From NCBI GenBank assembly GCA_017428785.1, contig JAFRQD010000030.1, positions 62,001 through 126,000 on the forward strand: a DNA stretch of 64,000 nt, given 5' to 3'. A model generated the notes under the pieces. The model made no database searches. It saw only the letters and a list, made by a program, of their open reading frames with translations, and was not told the DNA's origin. The stretch is from Bacteroidaceae bacterium. Lineage in GTDB: Bacteria > Bacteroidota > Bacteroidia > Bacteroidales > Bacteroidaceae. Positions 1 through 7,390 of this stretch are shown piece by piece. Within the stretch, counting starts at the first letter, position 1. Every line of letters starts with the position of its first letter. The translations under genes and the position numbers were made by a program.

Positions 1-994
1 GCAGTTCCTCGACCTCTTCGGCACAGGACGCACCTTGCTGCAGCAAACCTACGACAGGGTTGCGCAGTTCATCGACCCCTCACACATCTACGTCAGCACA
101 AACGTGGCGTATCTGCCGCTCGTCTATGAGCAGTTGCCCGAGGTGGACGACATGCATATCCTGGAAGAGCCGCTTCGCAGAGGGACGTTGGCTGCTGTGG
201 CTTGGGGTTCCGTGTTCATCGCAAAGCAGAACCCGCAGTCAACGCTGTTCGTCACGCCTTCCGACCAGATTATCCTCAAAGAGGAGCAGTACCGGCAGGA
301 CGTGCTCGACGGACTCGATTTCGTCAGCGAGAACGACGGGCTCCTCGTGATGGGCATCACGCCGTCGCGACCCGAGACGGGCTACGGCTACATCCAGATG
401 AACGATGACCAGCCGCTCAGCCACGACATCTTCCCCGTGAAGTCGTTCACCGAGAAACCCGACGCCGAGTTTGCCGGCATCTTCCTTCAGGAAGGCAACT
501 TCCTTTGGAACACCGGTTTGCTGTGCTTCAACACTCGCGTCATGCTCGACAATCTCTTCATGCTTGTGCCAGAGTATCGCATCGAGATACCCAAGATGAT
601 GGCAGAAGCCGAGAGCGAAGACCCGAAGCTGGTGCCCGAGAGCTTCAACGTGCTGCCCAACTATAACATGGACGTCAGCATCCTGGAGCGAAGCGAGCAC
701 GTCTTTGTGCAACGCGGGCACTTCGGCTGGGCCGACCTCGGCACGTGGGCAAGCATCGGGCAGGACGCTCCGAGCGACAACGATGGCAATGTCCTGATGG
801 GCACCAACGCGTATCTCTACGAATGCCAGGGCAACATCATACGCCTGCCCGAAGGTCACACGGCCGTCATAAAAGGCTTGAAAGACTATGTGGTGGCAGA
901 GGAAGGAGAGTTCCTCATGATATGTCCGCGCCAGGATGATGCAGCGATGCGCCGCATGCACACCGACACTAAGTTTGGCGACCCGAAGAGCTAA
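1..994 (+). CDS. manC: Mannose-1-phosphate guanylyltransferase, 5' truncated by window edge
   Basis: The frame is open from base 2, so the true start lies upstream; an internal TTG at 35 is not the start. The first visible residues QFLDLFGTGRTLLQ match the segment after the nucleotide-binding loop of GDP-mannose pyrophosphorylases. Further family motifs are PSDQ, GYGYIQ, the FTEKP signature, WNTGLL, and FGWADLGTW near the substrate pocket. The family makes GDP-mannose from GTP and mannose-1-phosphate in the cytoplasm, for glycan and LPS synthesis. There is no fused isomerase domain: the protein stops about 75 residues after FGWADLGTW, as in the short Bacteroidetes form. The last 26 bases overlap the convergent DUF2027 gene. 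Identification is firm; the role in a specific surface glycan is not visible here. Confidence 0.93.
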   Translation, partial: QFLDLFGTGRTLLQQTYDRVAQFIDPSHIYVSTNVAYLPLVYEQLPEVDDMHILEEPLRRGTLAAVAWGSVFIAKQNPQSTLFVTPSDQIILKEEQYRQDVLDGLDFVSENDGLLVMGITPSRPETGYGYIQMNDDQPLSHDIFPVKSFTEKPDAEFAGIFLQEGNFLWNTGLLCFNTRVMLDNLFMLVPEYRIEIPKMMAEAESEDPKLVPESFNVLPNYNMDVSILERSEHVFVQRGHFGWADLGTWASIGQDAPSDNDGNVLMGTNAYLYECQGNIIRLPEGHTAVIKGLKDYVVAEEGEFLMICPRQDDAAMRRMHTDTKFGDPKS

Positions 995-1724
995 GCGCTT
1001 CCTTCACCTGTTCGGCATCCACAAAGACGCCCCGGACAGGTTTGTCGTCACGGATAACATCTTCCGTCCAGTTGGGTTCATTAAAGAACTCATTCGGGCG
1101 GAAGATGTGTAGTTTATAGAACTTTGTCAGATTGAGGCGAAGCTCAGTTGTTATGGCAGGCTTCAAGGCAAACGGCTTGTCCTGCTTCCAGGCGATTGCC
1201 TGCACGCAGAGGCGTTCCAGGTCGTTGACCTGCGAGCGGTCGAAGGCCTCGACAAAAAGTTTGCTGTTGGGCTCTATGATGCCGCAGAAGCGCAAACGCC
1301 AGCTGGCGCCTTCCGCACTCATCAGCGAGACCTGCATGAAGTAGTTGCTGTCGTTCACGAGATAGGACTCGAAGCCTGTGCTGGAGATTTCCTTCACTTC
1401 GTCGGGCAGGAAGGACAGATAGAGGTTGAGCCGTTCGCCTTCCCTGCGTTCGAGGGGCTTCGGCTTGAACGTGACGGGTTTCTCCTCAGGCTCTTCCGAT
1501 TCCCTTGCCTTCAAGGAAGAGCTGGGCAGAGGCTTGTCCCTCTCTATCGTTTTCACCTTCCCGATGTCGTAGTCATCGTTGCCGACCACCACGACGTCTT
1601 GTTTCATCATCGGTATCTCGAAACCGTCCTCATCCTCCACGAGGACGATGTTCTTCCCTTGGAAGCCACTCACTCTGCCGCCTCCCACTTCGGAGAGGAA
1701 GCGCACCTGGTCGCCTATCTTCAT
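969..1724 (-). CDS. DUF2027 family protein lacking the usual Smr domain
   Basis: The N-terminus (MKIGDQVRFLSEVGGGRVSG) is the SH3-like start of DUF2027 proteins, followed by a charged linker (residues about 65-95) and a beta-rich middle domain. Family members in Bacteroidetes are usually about 340 residues and end in an Smr (MutS2-like) nuclease domain introduced by a basic segment. This one ends at residue 251, soon after the VFVDAEQVKEAL segment, so the Smr part is missing. The stop lies inside the 3' end of the convergent manC gene, so loss of the domain by deletion next to manC is a possible history. A strong promoter sits just upstream. The molecular function of the family is not established. 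Confidence 0.8.
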   Translation of the reverse strand: MKIGDQVRFLSEVGGGRVSGFQGKNIVLVEDEDGFEIPMMKQDVVVVGNDDYDIGKVKTIERDKPLPSSSLKARESEEPEEKPVTFKPKPLERREGERLNLYLSFLPDEVKEISSTGFESYLVNDSNYFMQVSLMSAEGASWRLRFCGIIEPNSKLFVEAFDRSQVNDLERLCVQAIAWKQDKPFALKPAITTELRLNLTKFYKLHIFRPNEFFNEPNWTEDVIRDDKPVRGVFVDAEQVKEALSSSGRQT

Positions 1725-1752
1725 AGCATCTGTGTATTACTGTTTGCGGCCA

Positions 1753-1783
1753 CAAAGGTACGAAAAAAAGCGAGAAGGACAAA
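1753..1783 (-). promoter_or_regulatory. Bacteroidetes-type promoter for the DUF2027 gene
   Basis: On the minus strand TTTG (1780-1783) is followed after exactly 19 bases by TACCTTTG (1753-1760), the -33/-7 consensus of the Bacteroidetes primary sigma factor. The start codon is 29 bases further on. Confidence 0.85.
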
Positions 1784-1984
1784 GCGTGGGGCGAGGAAAA
1801 ATGCATCATCGCTCCCCTATTTCTCATCCGCCGCCATGCTCCATCTTTTCTCTTTCGCCTGCAAAAATACAAATAAAAAGCGAAAAAGCCCATTTCATCG
1901 CGTTTCAATGTGTTTCACAGCCTGCAGAATCCGCATTTTCCGCATGGCGAATACACACTTTCAGGCTTCGGACTGCTTCATACG

Positions 1985-2060
1985 CAGGCTGCGAATACAG
2001 AGACACAGGCTGCGTTTCTGCGTATGCAAGTTGCGAATCTGCATACACAGGCTGCAAATG
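1985..2060. repeat. 21-base tandem array, CAGGCTGCGAA type
   Basis: The motif CAGGCTGCG and its variants start at 1985, 2006, 2027 and 2048, a spacing of exactly 21 bases. The intervening bases vary (AATACAGAGACA, TTTCTGCGTATG, AATCTGCATACA). Looser copies continue to the left to about 1925. Confidence 0.75.
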
Positions 2061-2188
2061 AAGTTCGTCGCAGTCCGGAAACGACATTTCTCCTGCCTCT
2101 GCACAGGTTTGCAGGCTATGGAAAGGGACTTTGCAGGCCTCAGGAATTGGCGCTCCCGAGGGGCTTGGGACGCCCCAAAGGGGCATAA

Positions 2189-2360
2189 AGCTGTCAGCCC
2201 AGGGCAACGCCCTGGGTACAGGGCGTATGGGAAATGTTCGCCCTGAAAGGGGAAAAGCACTATAACACAAAGCTATTGCCCTTTCAGGGCGCATTCTCTT
2301 TCTGCATCATTAACCCAGGGCGCTGCCCTGGGCTGACAGCTTAATGCCCTTTCAGGGCGA
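2189..2360. repeat. REP-like nested inverted-repeat element
   Basis: A 29-base segment beginning AGCTGTCAGCCCAGGGC (2189-2217) recurs in inverted form at 2313-2341, and each copy is itself a hairpin (CCCAGGGC/GCCCTGGG). Between and after them, CGCCCTGAAAGG (2240) pairs with CCTTTCAGGGCG (2280), and a third copy stands at 2347-2360. Nested short palindromes of this kind resemble the REP sequences mobilised by Y1-type RAYT transposases, but no transposase gene lies in the window. Confidence 0.7.
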
Positions 2361-2499
2361 ATTTACCGGACACCAATAATTATGGAACGGGAAGGGGCGG
2401 AGCGGAAAGCGCCGTTCGCTCCTTTCCACTCCACCCCTCGGTTCGCTTTGCCCCTCCACTTACAGGGACGGGCGATTGTAAACAACGCCAGCCCCGGGC

Positions 2500-3363
2500 T
2501 TAGAGCTCGGCGTCGCTGCACTGGAAGGTGGTGCCCTTCGTGATGTCGCCCGTCTGGAGGCCCAGCTTGAGCCACTTCATGCGCTGCTTGCTGGTGCCGT
2601 GGGTGAATGTCTCGGGCTGAGAATAGCCGCGGGCCTTCTCCTGCAGGTAGTTGTCGCCGATGACCTGGGCGCAGTTGATGGCCTCCTCGAGGTCGCCGTC
2701 TTCCAGGCTGCCGAACATCTTGTTGTCGTGGTAAGCCCAGACGCCTGCATAGAAGTCGGCAAGGAGCTCCAGGCGCACGCTCAACTTGTTGGCCTCAGTG
2801 GAGTTGAGCCTCGACATCTGCTGATGCACCTTGCCCAGCGTGCCGAGCAGGTACTCCACATGGTGACCGACCTCATGCGCAATGACGTAGGCGTATGCGA
2901 AGTCGCCGTCGGCACCCAGTTGCTGCTTCATGGAAGTGAAGAACGAGAGGTCGATGTAAAGGCATTGGTCTGCAGAGCAATAGAAGGGGCCCATGCTTGC
3001 CGAGCCGTTGCCGCAGCCTGTCTGCACTGCGCCCGTGTAGAGCACCATCTTTGGAGGCTCGTATGTGCGCCCGAGCTTCTTGAACTCCTCTGTCCAGACG
3101 TCTTCCGTACCGGCAAGGATCTGCTTCGAGAACGTGGCAAGCGCCTGTTCTTCTTCGGTGAACTCGCGACCGCCTTCGGCCTGTTCGGTGATGTTGCCCA
3201 GCATGCCCGCATTGGTCAGCATGTCGAGAGGGTTGCTGCCCGTGATGAACGAGATAATCAGGGCGATGATGATGCCGCCGATGCCTAAGCCGCCAGCCTT
3301 GGCCGCAGTCATGCCGCGACGGTCGTCCACGTTTGTGCTTTCTCTTCTTCCTGTCAGTTTCAT
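2500..3363 (-). CDS. ypfJ: YpfJ-type neutral zinc metallopeptidase
   Basis: The 287-residue protein has the features of the YpfJ/KPN_01854 zinc peptidase family. A basic N-terminus is followed by one membrane segment (about 25-41, GGIIIALIISFI). The zinc-binding HEVGH stands at residues 163-167, and the C-terminal half carries the third ligand region (ELLADFYAGVWA) and the TFTHGTSKQR segment. It is probably anchored in the inner membrane with its catalytic domain outside. Substrate is unknown for the family. It is divergent from queA, and the intergenic region holds promoter-like boxes for both genes. Family assignment is strong; the gene name is by similarity only. Confidence 0.88.
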   Translation of the reverse strand: MKLTGRRESTNVDDRRGMTAAKAGGLGIGGIIIALIISFITGSNPLDMLTNAGMLGNITEQAEGGREFTEEEQALATFSKQILAGTEDVWTEEFKKLGRTYEPPKMVLYTGAVQTGCGNGSASMGPFYCSADQCLYIDLSFFTSMKQQLGADGDFAYAYVIAHEVGHHVEYLLGTLGKVHQQMSRLNSTEANKLSVRLELLADFYAGVWAYHDNKMFGSLEDGDLEEAINCAQVIGDNYLQEKARGYSQPETFTHGTSKQRMKWLKLGLQTGDITKGTTFQCSDAEL

Positions 3364-3411
3364 AGCTTTCTGAGTTAATGGGTTTTGTGTGTAATTATAT
3401 TATTTGTGCTG

Positions 3412-3419
3412 CAAATATA
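3412..3419 (-). promoter_or_regulatory. -7 box TATATTTG for the metallopeptidase gene
   Basis: TATATTTG on the minus strand fits TAnnTTTG and lies about 50 bases ahead of the start codon. No clear -33 TTTG is seen. Confidence 0.5.
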
Positions 3420-3463
3420 GTGATTTTTTCTTGAACGATGAACTCTTTTTACATTTTTCTTTG

Positions 3464-3471
3464 TAATTTTG
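3464..3471 (+). promoter_or_regulatory. -7 box TAATTTTG directly ahead of queA
   Basis: TAATTTTG fits TAnnTTTG and ends only 10 bases before the queA ATG at 3482. If it is used, the transcript would have a leader of a few bases or none. Confidence 0.55.
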
Positions 3472-3481
3472 CAGCCGTTTT

Positions 3482-4909
3482 ATGGACACTAAGCACATAC
3501 AAATACGCGACTACGACTACGCTCTGCCTGAAGAGCGCATTGCGAAGTTCCCATTGCCGGAACGCGACAGCAGCAAATTGCTTGTCTATGACAAGGGACG
3601 CATCAGCGAGACTCGGTTCCGCTCACTGCCTTCGCTGCTGCCCGAAGGAGCCCTCATGGTCTTCAACAACACGCGGGTCATCCAGGCGAGGCTGCATTTC
3701 CGGAAAAGCAAAGCCTCCCCCGTCCCCTCCAAAGGAGAGGGGAACCATCAACTGAACGAGACAACAGACAAAATCTCCCCTTCTTTGGAGGGGACAGGGG
3801 AGGCTCTCGGCGCTCTCATCGAAGTGTTCCTCCTGGAGCCGGCGGAGCCTGTGGAGTATCAGGAGAACTTCGCCAGGAAGGGTTCCTGCTCGTGGTATTG
3901 CCTGGTGGGGAACCTGAAGAAGTGGAAGGAAGGGTGTCTGAAGCGGACATTCAGCATTGGCCATTCAACATTGACCATTACTGCGGAGCGCAAGGACACT
4001 CACGGCACGAGCCAACTCATTGAGTTCCGATGGTGGACAGACGAGGAGGGCAACGGACAACAGACAACGGACAACGGTCAACGGACAACGGACAACGAAC
4101 AATGTTCAATGACATTTGCCGAAGTCCTCGATGCCATCGGCGAGCTTCCCATCCCGCCATACCTCAACCGCAAGACCGAGGAGAGCGACAAGACAACGTA
4201 CCAGACGGTCTATTCGAAGATAAAGGGTTCGGTGGCGGCGCCTACGGCGGGACTGCATTTCACGCAGCGTGTCCTCCAGGACATCGATGCCCGCGGCATA
4301 GAGCGGGAGGAGGTGACGCTGCATGTGGGTGCCGGCACGTTCCGACCCGTCAAGAGCGAGGACATAGGCGGGCACGACATGCACACCGAGCACATTGCCG
4401 TACATCGCCATACCATCGAGCGGCTCCTGGCCCACGGGGGTGAGGCGATTGCCGTCGGCACAACCAGCGTCCGCACCCTCGAAAGCCTGTATTATATGGG
4501 AGTATTGGCAGCCTCCCCCATCCCCTCCAAAGGAGGGGTGAACTGCGACGATACTCCCTCTCCTCTGGAGAGGGTTGGGGAGAAGCTTTCTCTTCTTCAC
4601 GTCCCCCAGTGGATGCCGTATGAATATGACAATTCGCTCTCGACGACGGAGGCGCTCACTGCCCTGCTCCGCTATATGGACGAGCGGGGAGAGGAGGTGC
4701 TGCACGCCAGCACGCAGATCATCATTGCCCCGGGCTACAAATACCACATCGTGCGCCGCATGATTACCAACTTCCACCAACCGCAGAGCACCTTGCTGCT
4801 TTTGGTTGGCGCCTTTATCGGTGAGGCATGGCACGATGTCTATGACTACGCCCTCGCACACGACTTCCGCTTCCTCAGCTACGGAGACAGCTCGTTGCTC
4901 ATTCCCTGA
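3482..4909 (+). CDS. queA: S-adenosylmethionine:tRNA ribosyltransferase-isomerase with repeat-derived insertions
   Basis: QueA transfers and isomerises the ribose of SAM onto preQ1 in tRNA, the penultimate-stage step of queuosine synthesis. Family landmarks are present: YALPEERIAKFP at the start, VFNNTRVI, the core PTAGLHFT, VTLHVGAGTFRPV, TTSVRTLESL, and ITNFHQPQSTLLLLV near the end. The protein is 475 residues against about 345-350 normally. The excess is mostly in three places: residues about 78-108 and 343-368, each encoded by a CT-rich inverted repeat, and about 190-211 (rich in NGQ and TTDN), encoded by a 7-base array. A further 7-base array encodes about residues 155-167. All are in frame, so the enzyme may well be active. 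There is no clear ribosome-binding site, and the promoter box is very close. Confidence 0.93.
   Translation: MDTKHIQIRDYDYALPEERIAKFPLPERDSSKLLVYDKGRISETRFRSLPSLLPEGALMVFNNTRVIQARLHFRKSKASPVPSKGEGNHQLNETTDKISPSLEGTGEALGALIEVFLLEPAEPVEYQENFARKGSCSWYCLVGNLKKWKEGCLKRTFSIGHSTLTITAERKDTHGTSQLIEFRWWTDEEGNGQQTTDNGQRTTDNEQCSMTFAEVLDAIGELPIPPYLNRKTEESDKTTYQTVYSKIKGSVAAPTAGLHFTQRVLQDIDARGIEREEVTLHVGAGTFRPVKSEDIGGHDMHTEHIAVHRHTIERLLAHGGEAIAVGTTSVRTLESLYYMGVLAASPIPSKGGVNCDDTPSPLERVGEKLSLLHVPQWMPYEYDNSLSTTEALTALLRYMDERGEEVLHASTQIIIAPGYKYHIVRRMITNFHQPQSTLLLLVGAFIGEAWHDVYDYALAHDFRFLSYGDSSLLIP
3713..3804. repeat. CT-rich inverted repeat inside queA (copy 1)
   Basis: The left arm at 3713 (GCCTCCCCCGTCCCCTCC) and the right arm ending at 3804 (GGAGGGGACAGGGGAGGC) are near-perfect inverted copies around a 35-base centre. 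The element is read in frame as a Ser/Pro/Gly-rich peptide between HFRK and GALIEV, which adjoin each other in ordinary QueA. Confidence 0.85.
3947..3981. repeat. 7-base degenerate array inside queA
   Basis: Five 7-base units with the form nCATTnn (ACATTCA, GCATTGG, CCATTCA, ACATTGA, CCATTAC) run without interruption through the coding frame. Confidence 0.7.
4052..4114. repeat. 7-base array AACGGAC inside queA
   Basis: Nine consecutive 7-base units, mostly AACGGAC with single-base variants, encode the NGQ/TTDN-rich peptide before MTFAEVLDAIGE. Seven is not a multiple of three, so gain or loss of one unit would shift the frame. Confidence 0.85.
4511..4586. repeat. CT-rich inverted repeat inside queA (copy 2)
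   Basis: Arms GCCTCCCCCATCCCCTCC and GGAGAGGGTTGGGGAG flank a short centre; this is the same element type as at 3713. It is read in frame between YYMGVL and the LHVPQWMPYEY segment. Confidence 0.8.
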
Positions 4910-5004
4910 AACATAGAAGGGCTGCTGGCCTTAACAAGAGCCTCAGCCCGTGAATCCCGTTTCCTGCAGGCGGAACGGACGGCTCCCGCAGCGACGTCAG
5001 CCAA

Positions 5005-5092
5005 CGCCGCACGCGAAGTTCATTGATTTGTCATGATGCAGCAATTGATTCATCATGATGCAGCAATTGATTTATCATGATGCAGCAACGAA
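5005..5092. repeat. Four-unit 22-base array, ATGATGCAGCA type with one GC unit
   Basis: Four 22-base units start at 5005, 5027, 5049 and 5071. The first is a GC unit (CGCCGCACGCG...) and the next three carry TCATGATGCAGCAA. The array ends exactly at the stop codon of the helix-hairpin-helix gene. AGTTCATTG (5018) and CAACGAACT (5087) form an imperfect bracketing inverted repeat. The rest of the queA-5093 gap (4910-5004) shows nothing else clear. Confidence 0.85.
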
Positions 5093-6034
5093 CTACTCGA
5101 ACGAAAGATAGGGACGGAGCCTGTCGATATCGGTGTTTCGGAAGCCTTTGAGGAGCGACACCTCGTCGAGGGAATGCAAATCTCCCTTGTTGCGGCGGTG
5201 CTCGTCGATGGCTTTGGCCTGATAGAAATTGAGGTAGGGATGCTTCATCAACTGCTGGACAGAGAGCTTGTTGATATTTATCTTTGTGATTTCGACGGGC
5301 GACAATGTCATGTATTTCAGCACGGAGTCGGGCATTTCGATGGCTTCCATTGCCTGCTCGACGCTGACGAATCCTCCGAGCGACCTGCGATAGGCCACGA
5401 TTCGGGCAGCCCGCTTCGAGGCGATGCCTGGTATCATCTTCAGCTGCGCCGTGTCGGCCGTGTTGATGTCGATGGTCTGACCCGGGCGTATCTTCACTTG
5501 ACGATAGAGAGTGTCGTGCAGGGCGGCGTACGACATACCCAGTTTCTCTTCAATTTCCTCCATTTCATCGACAGATTCCTGGTACGACTGCTTCGATTCC
5601 ACATACTGGAAGTCGGAAGCAATCCTTATGTGAGGCATCAGCCTTTCCCACTGTTCGTTGGTCAGGCCAGGCACCCGCTTGAAGTCATCGGGCTTGTGAT
5701 AACGCCCATGTTTGGCTCTGTAGTGATAGATGCTCCTGACCTGCCAGGGAGAGAGCCCCAGGCGGCGCAAGGTGGCACTGTCGGCCGTATTGGGGTCGAA
5801 CGGGAAGGTCTCGACTGGTTGCTCCTTGGGGAGAGAAGAGCCGCCGCCGGCTTCGGCCTCCTTTATGCCTCCCCGCAAAGAGGACGCTTTCTGCTCCTTG
5901 TTCTCCCCATTCACAGGGGAATCGGAGGGGCTCCACTTCCAAATGGAAAAGGCTATGACGCCTATCAGCAGAACCCACTCGATGACAAGCAGGGCTCGGC
6001 GTTGACCGGGAGTAAGTGTGGGCAGGCGTTTCAT
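5093..6034 (-). CDS. Membrane-anchored helix-hairpin-helix (ComEA-like) protein
   Basis: The 313-residue protein starts with a basic stretch and one membrane segment (about 17-33, ALLVIEWVLLIGVIAFSIW), then a low-complexity linker (about 40-75). Three helix-hairpin-helix modules follow: FDPNTADSATLRRLGL, DINTADTAQLKMIPGI with ASKRAARIVAYR, and ININKLSVQQLMKHPYL. ComEA-type proteins use such modules to bind DNA outside the cytoplasmic membrane during uptake, but Bacteroidetes homologues have not been tied to competence as far as I know. Its 5' end overlaps the stop of the downstream-strand symporter gene by four bases, so they are probably co-transcribed. Confidence 0.82.
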   Translation of the reverse strand: MKRLPTLTPGQRRALLVIEWVLLIGVIAFSIWKWSPSDSPVNGENKEQKASSLRGGIKEAEAGGGSSLPKEQPVETFPFDPNTADSATLRRLGLSPWQVRSIYHYRAKHGRYHKPDDFKRVPGLTNEQWERLMPHIRIASDFQYVESKQSYQESVDEMEEIEEKLGMSYAALHDTLYRQVKIRPGQTIDINTADTAQLKMIPGIASKRAARIVAYRRSLGGFVSVEQAMEAIEMPDSVLKYMTLSPVEITKININKLSVQQLMKHPYLNFYQAKAIDEHRRNKGDLHSLDEVSLLKGFRNTDIDRLRPYLSFE

Positions 6035-7383
6035 GAAAGTATCTCTTGCAGGAAGACTGCCGCGATGGCCAGCGGAGCCACATAGCGGATGATGAAATAG
6101 TAGATGCGGAACAGCTTGAAGCGTAGCTTGCCCTGGTTCGTCAGCTCACTCTCCACAAGCTTCCTGTCGAGATACCAGCCAGTGAAGAGACATATAATGA
6201 TGCCGCCGATGGGAAGGATTATCTTGGAAGCCGTGAAGTCGAACAGCTCGAAGATGTTCATGTCGAAGAGCTTCAGGTCTCCCAACAGGCCGAACGACAA
6301 CGAGCAGACTATGCCGAGCGTCATGCACGCGATGGACACGGCTGCAGCTGCCCTCTTTCGGGAGAGGGAGAAGGCTTCGAGGACGTATGCCGTCACACTC
6401 TCGTGCAGGGAAATCGCGCTGGTGAGAGCCGCAAGCAGCAACAGCAGATAGAAGAACGCGGAGAAGATGTAGCCGATGATCGGCACATGATGGAAGGCGA
6501 TGTTGAACACGCTGGGAAGTGTGATGAAGACCAGTCCCGGTCCGGCATCCACGCTGACGCCATCCACGCTGAACACGGCGGGGAAGATGATGAAACCGCT
6601 CAGTATGGCCACCACCGTGTCGATGACGCTCACGCCCACAGCCGTCTTCGGCAGGTTGGTGTCCGCCCTGAAATAAGACGCATAGGTGCAAAGGCAACCC
6701 ATGGCAAGGCTGAGCGAGAAGAAGGCCTGCCCAACCGCACTGAGAATCACGTCGGCCGTCAGCTTCGAGAAGTCGGGCTTCAGCAGGAAGCTCAGCCCTT
6801 TCGACGAGCCAGGCATGCCGAACGAACACACCACGAGTATGCCGATGATAAAGAGCAGCAGCGGCATCATCAGTTTCGACGACTTCTCGATACCCGATTG
6901 CACACCCCTCGCTATGATGAAATGCGTGAAGGCCATGAAGGCGACGCCAGCCAGGACAGGCATCCAGGGGTTGCTCACAAAGTTGTTGAACACGTCGCTG
7001 TAGTCTCTGTCGGCTTGCAGCTTGCCTCCCACAGACTCGATGAGATAGAAGAGCGTCCAGCCGCTGATGACAATATAATAGGAGAGGATGAGGAAGGCTA
7101 CGAACACGCCCGCAATGCCCTCGATGCGCCACCACTTGCCCGGGGCAAGCTTGGCAAAGGCCGAGATAGTGTTGGTGTGCGTATGCCTGCCGATAAGAAA
7201 CTCGCTCATCATCACGGGAATGCCTATGAAGGCAATGCAAAGAAGATAGATGAAGATGAAGGCCGCGCCGCCGTTGTTGCCCACCTCCGTCGGGAAACGC
7301 CAGACATTGCCCAGCCCTACTGCCGAGCCTGCGGATGCCAACACCGCTCCTATCTTGCTGCCAAAGTCGTGTCTTGTTTCCAT
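6031..7383 (-). CDS. Sodium-dependent neurotransmitter-symporter family transporter
   Basis: The start is typical of bacterial NSS/SNF transporters: KIGAVLASAGSAVGLGNVWRFP, the unwound first helix that binds sodium and substrate, then GGAAFIFIYLL and IPVMMSEFLIGR. About eleven to twelve membrane helices follow over 450 residues, as in LeuT-like proteins that import amino acids with sodium. Substrate cannot be read from the sequence. It lies 7 bases after a paralogue (7391-8788) and overlaps the helix-hairpin-helix gene, so the three form a likely operon. Identification of the family is firm. Confidence 0.92.
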   Translation of the reverse strand: METRHDFGSKIGAVLASAGSAVGLGNVWRFPTEVGNNGGAAFIFIYLLCIAFIGIPVMMSEFLIGRHTHTNTISAFAKLAPGKWWRIEGIAGVFVAFLILSYYIVISGWTLFYLIESVGGKLQADRDYSDVFNNFVSNPWMPVLAGVAFMAFTHFIIARGVQSGIEKSSKLMMPLLLFIIGILVVCSFGMPGSSKGLSFLLKPDFSKLTADVILSAVGQAFFSLSLAMGCLCTYASYFRADTNLPKTAVGVSVIDTVVAILSGFIIFPAVFSVDGVSVDAGPGLVFITLPSVFNIAFHHVPIIGYIFSAFFYLLLLLAALTSAISLHESVTAYVLEAFSLSRKRAAAAVSIACMTLGIVCSLSFGLLGDLKLFDMNIFELFDFTASKIILPIGGIIICLFTGWYLDRKLVESELTNQGKLRFKLFRIYYFIIRYVAPLAIAAVFLQEILS

Positions 7384-7390
7384 AGCGTTG

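Larger units (their letters stand above)
1784..2499. other. 716-base gene-free stretch with two repeat structures
   Basis: No convincing coding sequence is present. The open frames here have no ribosome-binding site and translate the repeats. The left half (about 1960-2065) has a 21-base periodic array; the right half (2189-2360) has a REP-like inverted-repeat element. The remaining bases up to the metallopeptidase stop are G+C-rich and without recognisable signal. Confidence 0.7.

Noticed and set aside
1905-2294. Coding frames on both strands over the 1725-2499 gap
   Set aside because: They translate the tandem and REP-like repeats, have no ribosome-binding site, and overlap one another in several frames.
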